Below, one piece after another: positions 48,394-57,112 of a stretch of 64,000 nucleotides of DNA. The notes below the pieces were generated by a model, which searched no databases, was not told the DNA's origin, and was given only the letters and a program-made list of their open reading frames with translations. The stretch's first letter is position 1, and each line of letters opens with the position of its first letter. Origin of the DNA: Thermodesulfovibrio thiophilus DSM 17215. GTDB lineage: Bacteria; Nitrospirota; Thermodesulfovibrionia; Thermodesulfovibrionales; Thermodesulfovibrionaceae. The stretch spans positions 62,001 to 126,000 of the forward strand of contig NZ_AUIU01000013.1 in the NCBI RefSeq assembly GCF_000423865.1, written 5' to 3'. Both the position numbers and the translations under genes were made by a program.

Positions 48394-49097
48394 AAACACT
48401 TAAAGTTCATTTGAATGTGATAAAAAAAATAATATCCAGTGCTAATTTGGCACAAAGGGGTTATTATAACCATGAAGAGCTTGTTGTTGATGGATTAAAA
48501 ATACTTGATTTTTTTAGAAATGTCGGATGTAAAATTACCATTAAAGGGCTTGATAACTTAAAACATGTAAAACCTCCCTGTGTTTTTATAGCAAATCATA
48601 TGAGCACTCTTGAAACATTGGTACTTCCAGGAATTATTGGTAAAAATTTCAAAGCGACTTTTGTAATAAAAAATTCTCTCCTTAAATATCCATTCTTTGG
48701 CAGGATTTTAGCTGCTATAAATTCAATTCCAGTTACCAGAAAAAATCCCAAAGAAGACTACAGAATAGTTATGCAGGAGGGATTAAAAAGGCTTGAACAG
48801 GGCATTTCAGTAATTGTTTTTCCGCAGGCAACAAGGCAGACTGTATTTGATCCAGCACAGTTTAATACTCTTGGCGTAAAACTTGCAAAAAAGGCTTCTG
48901 TTCCTGCAGTTCCAATAGCTCTTAGAACAGATGCATGGGGAACTGGCACAATATTAAAAGACTTTGGAAGAATAGACCCTTCAAAACCAATCTGTTTTTT
49001 TATTGGATCTCCTCTTTATATTGACAATAAAGGCATGGAGGAACATCTTCAAATTATTCGTTTCATAGAGCAGTCTCTTAAAAAATGTTATAATTAA
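48390..49097 (+). CDS. Lysophospholipid acyltransferase family protein with variant HX4E motif
   Basis: A 235-residue PlsC-superfamily acyltransferase. The catalytic box reads [11 protein letters not shown]4E instead of HX4D, and the substrate box reads FPQATR rather than [20 protein letters not shown] and [20 protein letters not shown] complete it. This wording recurs in a subfamily I recall from Deltaproteobacteria and Nitrospirota, so it is probably functional. Acylation of lysophosphatidate is likely, given plsY nearby; lipid A or another acceptor is possible. Confidence 0.85.
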   Translation: MKTLKVHLNVIKKIISSANLAQRGYYNHEELVVDGLKILDFFRNVGCKITIKGLDNLKHVKPPCVFIANHMSTLETLVLPGIIGKNFKATFVIKNSLLKYPFFGRILAAINSIPVTRKNPKEDYRIVMQEGLKRLEQGISVIVFPQATRQTVFDPAQFNTLGVKLAKKASVPAVPIALRTDAWGTGTILKDFGRIDPSKPICFFIGSPLYIDNKGMEEHLQIIRFIEQSLKKCYN

Positions 49098-49099
49098 CT

Positions 49100-50353
49100 A
49101 TGTTTTACGCTGACCTTCACATCCATTCAAAGTTTTCCCGTGCAACAAGCAAAGATATGAACCTTGAAACAATTGAGCAATGGGCACAAATAAAAGGCAT
49201 TCAACTAATGGCAACTGGAGATTTTACTCATCCAGATTGGCTTAAAGAGATAGAAAATAAGCTGAATGACGAAGGTAATGGCCTTTTCACGTTAAAAAAT
49301 GAGTATCGTCTTGATGTTCCAGTATCCTGTAAAAGGGAAATATTTTTCATACTTTCTGCTGAGATAAGCTGTATATATCAAAAAAATGGAAAACTGCGTA
49401 AAATTCATCTAGTTATACTTTCACCTTCAATAAAAGATGTGCTGAAAATAAATCATGCTCTGTCACGTATAGGAAATCTTAGTTCAGATGGAAGGCCCAT
49501 TCTTGGTATTGATGCAAAAGAGGTTATGAAAATGATTCTTGAGCTGTCTCCTCAGTCAATGGTGATTCCTGCACATGCATGGACTCCTCATTTTTCTATT
49601 TTTGGCTCTCAATCAGGCTTTGATACACTTGAGGAATGTTTCGAGGAGTTAAGTCCATATGTATATGCCATTGAAACTGGTCTTAGCTCAGACCCTCCAA
49701 TGAACTGGAGACTGAGCAGACTTGACAGAATAATTCTTGTTTCCAATTCTGATGCCCATTCTCCAGCCAAGATAGGAAGAGAGGCAAATATATTTGATAC
49801 GCAATTAAGTTATGATGCTATTACTGAAGCAATAAGAACAGGTAAAGGCTTTCTGGGTACTGTGGAGTTTTTCCCTCAAGAGGGTAAATATCACTATGAT
49901 GGACACAGAGCCTGTGGTGTAAGGCTTTCCCCTGAAGAGACTATAAAAGCGAGCTATCTCTGTCCTGTATGTGGTAAAAAACTTACGGTTGGAGTGATGC
50001 ATAGGGTAGAAGTTATTGCTGATCGTCCTGCAGGTTTTATTCCCTCTCATGCACTGCCTTACCACTCAATTGTACCTCTTATTGAAGTTATTGGTGAGAT
50101 AAATCACAGTTCTTCAAATACAAAGAAGGTTTTTACCACATACATGAATCTTATTTCAAAGCTTGGAGATGAATACAATATTCTTTTACATAAAAAACTG
50201 AATGATATCGGAGCCCTGGACTCTCAATTAAGAGATGCTATAGAAAGAATGCGCTCTGGCAGAGTAACTGTAGAACCTGGTTATGATGGAGAGTATGGGA
50301 AAATAAAAATTTTTGGTAACTCCATAGAAAAGGAACAGACAACACTTTTTTAA
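49100..50353 (+). CDS. Endonuclease Q-like PHP-domain protein with C-terminal clamp-type motif
   Basis: A 417-residue protein of the TIGR00375/endonuclease Q family. EndoQ from Thermococcales and some bacilli nicks DNA 5' of deaminated bases (uracil, hypoxanthine) and abasic sites. PHP metal ligands are in ADLHIHSKFS (Asp5, His7, His9), TGDFTHP, IPAHAWTP and SNSDAHSPAKIGRE near residue 216. A zinc-binding insert has CX15CX2C (ACGVRL...SYLCPVCGKKLTVGV) near residue 290. The last five residues are QTTLF, resembling the Qxx-Leu-Phe sliding-clamp-binding motif. The start of the UvrD-like gene follows the stop at once. Activity is inferred from family, not shown. Confidence 0.85.
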   Translation: MFYADLHIHSKFSRATSKDMNLETIEQWAQIKGIQLMATGDFTHPDWLKEIENKLNDEGNGLFTLKNEYRLDVPVSCKREIFFILSAEISCIYQKNGKLRKIHLVILSPSIKDVLKINHALSRIGNLSSDGRPILGIDAKEVMKMILELSPQSMVIPAHAWTPHFSIFGSQSGFDTLEECFEELSPYVYAIETGLSSDPPMNWRLSRLDRIILVSNSDAHSPAKIGREANIFDTQLSYDAITEAIRTGKGFLGTVEFFPQEGKYHYDGHRACGVRLSPEETIKASYLCPVCGKKLTVGVMHRVEVIADRPAGFIPSHALPYHSIVPLIEVIGEINHSSSNTKKVFTTYMNLISKLGDEYNILLHKKLNDIGALDSQLRDAIERMRSGRVTVEPGYDGEYGKIKIFGNSIEKEQTTLF

Positions 50354-52021
50354 ATGAACTTAAACAGATATCAAAAACTAGCTGTTGAAAGCAATGCAAA
50401 ATTTCTTTGTGTTTTAGCAGGGCCTGGAACAGGTAAAACACATACAATTACTGCCAAAATCATTCATCTTTTAAATAATGGCGTTAACGCACAAGATATA
50501 GCGGTTTTAACTTTTACACAGAAATCAGCTATTGAAATGAGGCAAAGAGTTTTAAATGCTATCGGGGTAGGAAATCAGATGCCACTTATAGGAACTTTCC
50601 ATCTTTTATGCCTTAAATTATTGAGAGAGTTTCTTCCTGAAAAAAGAAAATATTTTCAACTCTGCACAGAATCAAAGCAAAGAGAGATAATTTCGAGTTT
50701 AACAAGCAGAAAACCTGAGAATATTATTGAGAAAATTTCAAAATTTAAAAACAAGAGAGTACCTCTTGATGAAAACATTAAGCCTATTTATGAAAAATAT
50801 GAAGAAAAAAAGCAGGAAATGAATCTTTTTGACTTTGATGATTTATTATTGAATACATTAGAAATGCTTGAAAAAGGGGTAATGGTTCCTCTTTTTTCCA
50901 ATATAATTGTAGATGAATTTCAGGATATAAATAAAATTCAGTATGAAATTGTTAAAATGCTTTTGAAGGAGGAAGGTTGTATTTCTATATTCGGAGATCC
51001 TGACCAGGCAATTTATTCTTTCAGAGGTTCAGAAGTAGATCTCTTCTTGAATCTTCCAAAAGATTTTGAAGATTTAATTCTTCTTAATCTACCTGTTAAC
51101 TATCGTTCTCAGGCAAATATAATTCTTGCATCAAACAAGTTTATTACTGCCAATACAAAAAGATTTTCCAAAAAAATTGAACCCTTAAAGAACCCAACCA
51201 ATCCTATAACTATAATAGAAGTTAACAATGAATATGAAGAAGCAAAAACTATTGTTCAGGAAATCAGATATCGACTTGGAGCTATTGATTTTACCGAACT
51301 TTATGAAAATAAAGAAGAAAGCAGTTATAGTTTTTCAAGCTTTGCAGTACTTGCAAGAACAAATAACCAATTAGAATTGATAAAACAAAGCCTTGATGAA
51401 GCTGGAATCCCGGTAAAAACGGTTCAAAGGGACAGGTCAAGCTTATTTAAAGAATTTGTTTATAACTTATCCGATTGTCTTTCCGATGAACAGAATGTTA
51501 AAAAACTTTTAAAAGAAGGTAATCTCTGGAGGTATCTTGAAGTCTCAGGTTTTCTGGAATCACTGAGCGAACATGAAATTTCCATAGTAAGAGCACTTAG
51601 CAATCTTCCACATAAATTTACAATTTTAGACCAGATGAGGTATTTAATAGATGAACTAGTCGGGCTTACTTCCTATGATCTGTTCCCTGAAAAATTAAAT
51701 GCTGTAAGTCTTCTCACGTTGCACACTTCAAAGGGATTAGAATTTCCAGTAGTATTTATTACTGGATTTGAAGAGGGTCTAATTCCTTACACTCTTGCGT
51801 CTGATTTAGATATGGAAGAAGAAAGGAGACTTTTTTATGTCGGTATGACCCGTGCAATGGATGAGCTTATCATAACCTATGCTAAAAGCAGGTTTATAAA
51901 AGGTAAAAAACTCTGCCAGGGAGTTTCTTCTTTTCTGAAGCAACTCCCTGAAGAATATATTATAAAATATGAAAAAGTTTGTCCTCGAAAGGACGAACTA
52001 AAGCAACAAAGCTTATTTTAA
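50354..52021 (+). CDS. UvrD/Rep-family superfamily 1 helicase, short form
   Basis: A 555-residue DNA helicase with all SF1A motifs: Walker [12 protein letters not shown], Ia [67 protein letters not shown] and [13 protein letters not shown]. It is shorter than UvrD (about 720) or PcrA, mainly in the 2A/2B region, with no exonuclease domain. The C-terminus is QQSLF, again a Qxx-Leu-Phe motif. It starts one base after the EndoQ-like stop. Its 3' end overlaps the convergent DJ-1/PfpI gene by four bases. Confidence 0.92.
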   Translation: MNLNRYQKLAVESNAKFLCVLAGPGTGKTHTITAKIIHLLNNGVNAQDIAVLTFTQKSAIEMRQRVLNAIGVGNQMPLIGTFHLLCLKLLREFLPEKRKYFQLCTESKQREIISSLTSRKPENIIEKISKFKNKRVPLDENIKPIYEKYEEKKQEMNLFDFDDLLLNTLEMLEKGVMVPLFSNIIVDEFQDINKIQYEIVKMLLKEEGCISIFGDPDQAIYSFRGSEVDLFLNLPKDFEDLILLNLPVNYRSQANIILASNKFITANTKRFSKKIEPLKNPTNPITIIEVNNEYEEAKTIVQEIRYRLGAIDFTELYENKEESSYSFSSFAVLARTNNQLELIKQSLDEAGIPVKTVQRDRSSLFKEFVYNLSDCLSDEQNVKKLLKEGNLWRYLEVSGFLESLSEHEISIVRALSNLPHKFTILDQMRYLIDELVGLTSYDLFPEKLNAVSLLTLHTSKGLEFPVVFITGFEEGLIPYTLASDLDMEEERRLFYVGMTRAMDELIITYAKSRFIKGKKLCQGVSSFLKQLPEEYIIKYEKVCPRKDELKQQSLF

Positions 52022-52602
52022 GCCTCTATTTTGGTTCCAAGAATCTCTAAAAACTTCTTTATCCATTCAGGATGAGCTGGCCATGCAGGAGATGTAACAA
52101 TGTTTCCATCAACACAGACATTTGTAAAAGTGGAGTTTACTTCGCACCATTGTCCACCAGCAAGTAATATTTCAGGTTTAACAGCAGGGTAAGCGGTAAG
52201 CTTTTTATCTTTTATTACATTTGCTGCGGTTAATATTTGAATTCCATGACATATTGCAGCAACCGGTTTGCCGGACGTAACAAAATACTTGACCATTTCA
52301 ATGACTTTATCATTCAATCTCAAATACTCTGGAGCTCTTCCTCCAGGAAGTACAAGAGCATCGTAATCTTCTGGTTTAATCTTTTCAAAATTTGCATTTA
52401 ATATGAAATTATGACCTCTTTTTTCTGTATAGGTTTGATCTCCTTCAAAATCATGGATTGCTGTTTTAACTGCTTCTCCGGCTTTTTTCCCTGGACAGAC
52501 AGCATGAACGGTGTATCCAACCATTTTTAACATCTGAAATGGAACCATGACTTCATAATCTTCAACAAAATCACCAACAATCATTAAAATCTTTTTTGCC
52601 AT
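52018..52602 (-). CDS. DJ-1/PfpI family protein
   Basis: A 194-residue class I glutamine amidotransferase-like protein. The nucleophile elbow is [10 protein letters not shown] with Cys118; [13 protein letters not shown] carries the conserved residues before it. Members act as proteases, glyoxalases/deglycases or chaperones; the sequence does not say which. AAGGAGG precedes the ATG. It is a monocistronic unit, convergent with the helicase and divergent from mlaE. Confidence 0.86.
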   Translation of the reverse strand: MAKKILMIVGDFVEDYEVMVPFQMLKMVGYTVHAVCPGKKAGEAVKTAIHDFEGDQTYTEKRGHNFILNANFEKIKPEDYDALVLPGGRAPEYLRLNDKVIEMVKYFVTSGKPVAAICHGIQILTAANVIKDKKLTAYPAVKPEILLAGGQWCEVNSTFTNVCVDGNIVTSPAWPAHPEWIKKFLEILGTKIEA

Positions 52603-52655
52603 AGTAAACCTCCTTAATGCTTTTTATATTATTATAATTATGTTAAGATTTAAAA

Positions 52656-53432
52656 ATGAAGAATTTAAAAAAAATAAGACAACTATTGGCTGAACTACAG
52701 GATTTTTACCTGCTCTGTCTGGACTCTAGTATGAAACTATTTAAAAAACCTTTATATTTTGATGATATAATCGAACAGATGGAATATGCAGGTTCTTCCT
52801 CTGTATTTATTGTTTCTCTGGTTTGTCTTTTTGTTGGAATGGCATTGAGTTTACAACTAAGTGCAGAACTCAGTAGACTTGGACTAAAGATGTATACAGG
52901 TAAAATTGTCGGTATCGCTGTAATAAGAGAGATTGGTCCGCTTATTACAGCTCTTGTCTTTATAGGAAGGGTTGGAGCTGGACAGACTGCAGAGATTGGC
53001 TCAATGATTTTAGGACACCAGATAGATTCATTAAGGGTTTATGGAATAGACCCGATTAAAAAAGTTGTAATTCCAAGAGTTGTTGCTTCTGTAATCATGC
53101 TGCCCTGCCTGACAATAATAGGAGATCTTATCTGTCTTTTTGGAGGATATTATATTGCTGTTTTTGTAAGTAATCAGAGCGGTTCATTTTATTGGGCAAG
53201 CATCATAAGAGAATTAAAATTTCAGAATGTTTTTTCGGGTTCAATTAAACCTTTTCTATTCGGATATCTAATTTCCTGTATAAGTTGTTTTTACGGACTT
53301 ACAACCCGTGGTGGAGCCAAAGGATTAAGAACATCCACTACAAAAGCTGTAGTGACATCAATTATTATTGTTATTGTAACGGATTTAATGCTCACAAGAA
53401 TACTTCTTTATGCCTTGGGATTCAGTATATGA
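52656..53432 (+). CDS. mlaE: MlaE-family ABC transporter permease
   Basis: A 258-residue membrane permease of the MlaE family, which with MlaF moves phospholipids between the membranes of diderms. It shows GMALSLQLSAELSRLG, AVIREIGPLITALVFIGRVGAG, ETGSM-like AEIGSMILGHQIDSLRVYGIDP and ARP-like PRVVA segments. A TATAAT at 52633-52638 lies just upstream and may be its promoter. It overlaps mlaF by four bases (ATGA). No MlaD substrate-binding gene follows. Confidence 0.92.
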   Translation: MKNLKKIRQLLAELQDFYLLCLDSSMKLFKKPLYFDDIIEQMEYAGSSSVFIVSLVCLFVGMALSLQLSAELSRLGLKMYTGKIVGIAVIREIGPLITALVFIGRVGAGQTAEIGSMILGHQIDSLRVYGIDPIKKVVIPRVVASVIMLPCLTIIGDLICLFGGYYIAVFVSNQSGSFYWASIIRELKFQNVFSGSIKPFLFGYLISCISCFYGLTTRGGAKGLRTSTTKAVVTSIIIVIVTDLMLTRILLYALGFSI

Positions 53433-54172
53433 TAGTTTTTGATAATGTCTGTTTTTCATATGGACCAAGAGAAATACTCAGGGATGTTAGTTTTACCGCA
53501 CGGTTTGATGAACGTATAGCTGTGCTTGGTGAAAGCGGAAGTGGTAAAACAACGATTTTAAAACTAATTCTCGGGCTAATCACTCCTGATAGAGGAAAAA
53601 TTTTAATTGATGGCGTTGACATAACCAAATTAAGTGAGGAAGAGCTTATACCCATAAGAAGAAAATTCAGCATAGTCTTTCAGGAAGGTGCTCTTTTTGA
53701 CTCTCTACCTGTTAAAGAAAATGTTGCTTTTTTTATGAGAGAGATTCTCAAACTTCCAGATGAAGAGATATATAAAAAAGTAGGTGGACTGCTAAGACGA
53801 GTTGGAGTTCAGGGTGCAGAAGAACTCATGCCTGAGGAACTAAGCGGAGGAATGCATCGTAGAGTGGCAATTGCTAGGGCATTGGCAGTGGGTAAAGCCA
53901 GTATGTTTCTTTATGATGAGCCAACAGCTGGTCTTGACCCTATCAACTCTGAACGAATAATATCGCTCATTGAAGACCTTGCAAATAAAGAAAATATAGG
54001 CTTTATGATTATAACCCATGTGGTTTATGTGGCATGGCAGCTTTGTAATCGATTTATCTTTATAAAAAATGGACAGATTGTTTTTGATGGTAATAGGAAA
54101 GAGTTCATTAAAACAGATATTCCCTATGTAAAAGATTTCATGAAAGAATTATTCTTCAAGGTCACTTACTAA
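53429..54172 (+). CDS. mlaF: MlaF-family ABC transporter ATP-binding protein
   Basis: A 247-residue ABC ATPase paired with MlaE. Walker A is LGESGSGKTTILKLI, the Q-loop is FSIVFQEGALFDSL, the signature ELSGGMHRRVAIARAL, and Walker B SMFLYDEPTAGLDP. The methionine in SGGM and the VQEGALFDSL-like stretch are typical of MlaF. ATG 53429 overlaps the mlaE stop and fits the usual N-terminus; the longer open frame upstream is antisense-like noise within mlaE. MlaD and other Mla parts must lie elsewhere if the system is complete. Confidence 0.92.
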   Translation: MIVFDNVCFSYGPREILRDVSFTARFDERIAVLGESGSGKTTILKLILGLITPDRGKILIDGVDITKLSEEELIPIRRKFSIVFQEGALFDSLPVKENVAFFMREILKLPDEEIYKKVGGLLRRVGVQGAEELMPEELSGGMHRRVAIARALAVGKASMFLYDEPTAGLDPINSERIISLIEDLANKENIGFMIITHVVYVAWQLCNRFIFIKNGQIVFDGNRKEFIKTDIPYVKDFMKELFFKVTY

Positions 54173-54248
54173 TCTTATCTAATTTTGTAGCTATATTTAG
54201 ATTATTTCATTTAAAATAAAAATTATCTTTTGAAATTGGAGGTAAACC

Positions 54249-55496
54249 ATGAAATATGTAAAGGGACTTAGATGCAGGGAGTGTGGCAGAGAATACCCTG
54301 TAGAACCCATATATGTCTGTGAGTTCTGTTTTGGCCCTCTTGAAGCAGTTTATGACTATACTAGGATAAAGAAGGTGTTATCAAAACGAACAATAGAAAA
54401 AAGACCAAAAACTCTCTGGAGATATAAAGAACTTTTGCCGATCGATGGTGAACCTGTGGTAGGACTTAACTCAGGATTTACCCCTCTTGTTAAAGCTGAT
54501 AATCTTGCGAAATATCTTGGAGTAAAAGAACTTTATATAAAGGATGACACAGTTGGTCATCCAACTCTTTCTTTTAAAGACAGAGTGGTTGCTGTAGCAC
54601 TTACAAAGGCACTGGAATTCGGATTTGACACTGTTGCCTGTGCATCAACAGGAAATCTCGCTCATGCTGTATCAGCTCATGGAGCAAAGGCTGGATTGAA
54701 AAGATTTATTTTTATTCCTGCAACGCTTGAACATAGTAAAATCGTTGCATCCATTGTTTATGAACCAAATCTTGTTGCTGTTGATGGTAACTACGATGAT
54801 GTTAATAGACTCTGCAGTGAAATAGCCAATAGGTATAAATGGGCTTTTGTAAACATAAATATTCGCCCTTTTTATGCAGAAGGCTCAAAGACAATTGGTT
54901 TTGAAATAGTAGAACAACTTGGCTGGGAAGCTCCTGATAGTATTGTAATTCCCTGCGCCAGTGGTTCACTCCTTACAAAAGTGTGGAAAGCTTTGAAAGA
55001 GTTTAAAGAGCTTGGAATTCTTAAAAACCTTGAAACAAAAATATACGGTGCTCAGGCAACTGGATGTAATCCAATCTCAGCAGCATTCAAGCAGGGAACA
55101 GATGTAATCCGACCAGTAAAACCAAATACAATTGCAAAATCTCTGGCTATTGGGAATCCAGCAGATGGGTATTATGCTTTACAGGCTTTTAAAGAAAGTG
55201 GCGGATCAATAGAAGATGTATCTGATGAGGAAATAATTGAAGCCATACAGCTTTTAGCAAAAACTGAGGGTATTTTTACTGAAACAGCAGGCGGAGTGAC
55301 ACTTGCATCCTATATTAAGCTTCTGAAGACTGGAAAGATTGACAAAAAAGATCGTACAGTCTTGTGTATTACTGGAAATGGCCTTAAGACAGCAGAGGTT
55401 CTGGATGGTAAAACTGCGAAGCTATGTAATATTAAACCCAATATTGCTTCCTTTGAAGAAGCTCTAAAAGCAATTAATGAAGGAAAAGGGAGGTAA
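54249..55496 (+). CDS. thrC: Threonine synthase-like PLP enzyme with N-terminal zinc ribbon
   Basis: A 415-residue fold-type II PLP enzyme. A zinc ribbon opens it (Cys9, Cys12, Cys24, Cys27). The PLP lysine is Lys110 in PTLSFKDRVV, where classical threonine synthase has GSFKDRG; CASTGNLAHAVSAHGAKAG and CASGSLLTKV follow. Threonine synthase converts O-phosphohomoserine to threonine. A second, more canonical paralogue lies at 56 kb with a sulfur carrier and NIL gene between them, so this copy may have a different job such as homocysteine formation. GGAGG precedes the ATG. Confidence 0.85.
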   Translation: MKYVKGLRCRECGREYPVEPIYVCEFCFGPLEAVYDYTRIKKVLSKRTIEKRPKTLWRYKELLPIDGEPVVGLNSGFTPLVKADNLAKYLGVKELYIKDDTVGHPTLSFKDRVVAVALTKALEFGFDTVACASTGNLAHAVSAHGAKAGLKRFIFIPATLEHSKIVASIVYEPNLVAVDGNYDDVNRLCSEIANRYKWAFVNINIRPFYAEGSKTIGFEIVEQLGWEAPDSIVIPCASGSLLTKVWKALKEFKELGILKNLETKIYGAQATGCNPISAAFKQGTDVIRPVKPNTIAKSLAIGNPADGYYALQAFKESGGSIEDVSDEEIIEAIQLLAKTEGIFTETAGGVTLASYIKLLKTGKIDKKDRTVLCITGNGLKTAEVLDGKTAKLCNIKPNIASFEEALKAINEGKGR

Positions 55497-55498
55497 AA

Positions 55499-55777
55499 AT
55501 GGCTGTAAAAGTATTAGTACCACCACCACTACAAAAAATTACTGCTGGTAAAGATGTTGTGGAAGCACCTTCTGGTAAGATAATAGATATAATCAATGCA
55601 CTTGATAGGGAGTATCCAGGACTTGCAGAACGAATCTGTCAGGATGGCAAGGTAAGAAGGTTTATAAATATTTATGTCAATGAGGAGGATGTTAGATTTT
55701 TACAGGGAGAGGAAACTTTAGTTAAAGATGGTGATGAAGTTTCAATTGTTCCTGCTATAGCAGGAGGTAAAAGCTAA
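55499..55777 (+). CDS. MoaD/ThiS-family ubiquitin-like sulfur carrier
   Basis: A 92-residue beta-grasp protein like MoaD, ThiS and CysO. The C-terminal strand reads DGDEVSIVPAIAGGKS. Sulfur carriers are adenylylated and thiocarboxylated on a terminal Gly-Gly; here two residues (Lys-Ser) follow it, so a protease would have to trim the tail, as JAMM enzymes do for related carriers. The gene lies two bases after the threonine synthase-like gene, the usual position for amino-acid-linked carriers rather than molybdopterin ones. No E1-like or JAMM gene is in the window. Confidence 0.86.
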   Translation: MAVKVLVPPPLQKITAGKDVVEAPSGKIIDIINALDREYPGLAERICQDGKVRRFINIYVNEEDVRFLQGEETLVKDGDEVSIVPAIAGGKS

Positions 55778-55787
55778 AGGAGGTTTT

Positions 55788-56036
55788 ATGGGTGAGATTA
55801 AAAAATTAAGGGTGAGACTCACCTTCCCTCAAGAGTTAATTAAAGAACCCGTACTTTTCAGAATGGCAAAAAAATATGATGTTATGCCAAATATTCGCAG
55901 AGCAAGAATTACAGATAGCTTTGGTGAAATGATTCTTGAGCTTGAAGGAGTAGAGGAAAATCTTCAGCAGGGAATTGACTCTCTGAGAGAGCAGGGAGTG
56001 GTGGTTGAATTAATACAAGGAGATGTTATTGAATAG
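55788..56036 (+). CDS. NIL domain protein
   Basis: An 82-residue stand-alone NIL domain, the ferredoxin-like fold found at the C-terminus of MetN methionine transporters and in methanogen homocysteine-synthesis proteins. Recognised from [33 protein letters not shown] and the acidic GEMILELEG strand. NIL domains often sense sulfur amino acids. AAAGGAGG precedes the start. It sits between the sulfur carrier and the second threonine synthase. Confidence 0.85.
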   Translation: MGEIKKLRVRLTFPQELIKEPVLFRMAKKYDVMPNIRRARITDSFGEMILELEGVEENLQQGIDSLREQGVVVELIQGDVIE

Positions 56037-56038
56037 CT

Positions 56039-57112
56039 ATGAGCTCTAAGTCAATATGGAAAGGAATTATAAAGGAATATTATGATTTTTTCCCTGTAAC
56101 TGATAAAACGCCTATAGCAACTCTTTTAGAAGGGAATACTCCTCTTGTAAAAGTAAATAATTTGACAAAAAAATTAGGACTTGCTTTAGAACTTTATCTT
56201 AAATTTGATGGAGCAAATCCAACAGGTTCATTCAAAGACAGAGGAATGACTCTTGCCATATCAAAGGCTCTTGAATCAGGCTCTAAGGCAGTGATTTGCG
56301 CATCAACAGGTAATACTTCTGCAAGTGCTTCTGCTTATGCTGCAAGAGCAGGAATTAAAGCAATAGTTTTAATTCCTGAAGGTAAAATTGCGACAGGAAA
56401 ACTTGTTCAGGCAATGATTCATGGAGCTGTTGTCATTCAGATTAAAGGAAATTTTGATCAGGCATTAAGCATTGTAAGAGCAATTGTTAAGGAGTATCCT
56501 ATTACTCTTGTTAATTCAATTAATCCTTACAGAATCGAAGGTCAGAAATCTGCAGCTTTTGAAGTCTGTGATCAGTTGGAAAGAGTTCCTGAGTATCATG
56601 CTCTTCCAGTAGGGAATGCCGGAAATATATCAGCCTATTGGAAAGGATACAAAGAATATAAGGAAAAAGGTAAGATAGCAGGACTTCCTAAAATGCTTGG
56701 ATTTCAGGCAGCAGGTGCTGCACCAATAGTTCTTGGACATCCGGTGGAAAAACCAGAAACCATAGCAACAGCAATAAGAATTGGAAATCCTGCGAGCTGG
56801 AAGACTGCTGTACAGGCCAGGGATGAATCAGGTGGTATAATTGACATGGTAACGGACGAAGAGATACTAAATGCATATAAAATGATAGCATCTTACGAGG
56901 GAATCTTTTGTGAACCAGCATCTGCAGCCAGTGTTGCAGGAATTATAAAGCTTTATAAACAGGGATATTTTAAAAAGGACAGCACTGTTGTCTGTACTCT
57001 AACAGGCAATGGCCTTAAAGATCCTGATATTGTTTTTAAGGTTGCTGAAAAACCTCATGTTTTACCAGCAGATTTAGGTGTTGTAAAAGATTTCGTGGGA
57101 AAACTGTTATGA
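56039..57112 (+). CDS. thrC: Threonine synthase
   Basis: A 357-residue PLP enzyme converting O-phosphohomoserine to threonine. The lysine is Lys66 in the canonical [32 protein letters not shown] and [13 protein letters not shown] follow. It has no zinc ribbon. This copy fits authentic threonine synthase better than the one at 54.2 kb. It overlaps the predicted homoserine kinase by four bases (ATGA). Confidence 0.93.
   Translation: MSSKSIWKGIIKEYYDFFPVTDKTPIATLLEGNTPLVKVNNLTKKLGLALELYLKFDGANPTGSFKDRGMTLAISKALESGSKAVICASTGNTSASASAYAARAGIKAIVLIPEGKIATGKLVQAMIHGAVVIQIKGNFDQALSIVRAIVKEYPITLVNSINPYRIEGQKSAAFEVCDQLERVPEYHALPVGNAGNISAYWKGYKEYKEKGKIAGLPKMLGFQAAGAAPIVLGHPVEKPETIATAIRIGNPASWKTAVQARDESGGIIDMVTDEEILNAYKMIASYEGIFCEPASAASVAGIIKLYKQGYFKKDSTVVCTLTGNGLKDPDIVFKVAEKPHVLPADLGVVKDFVGKLL

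Noticed and set aside
51999-52021. Helicase C-terminus QQSLF as an archaeal PIP box
   Set aside because: It lacks the second aromatic residue of PIP boxes; the bacterial beta-clamp pentapeptide is the better match.
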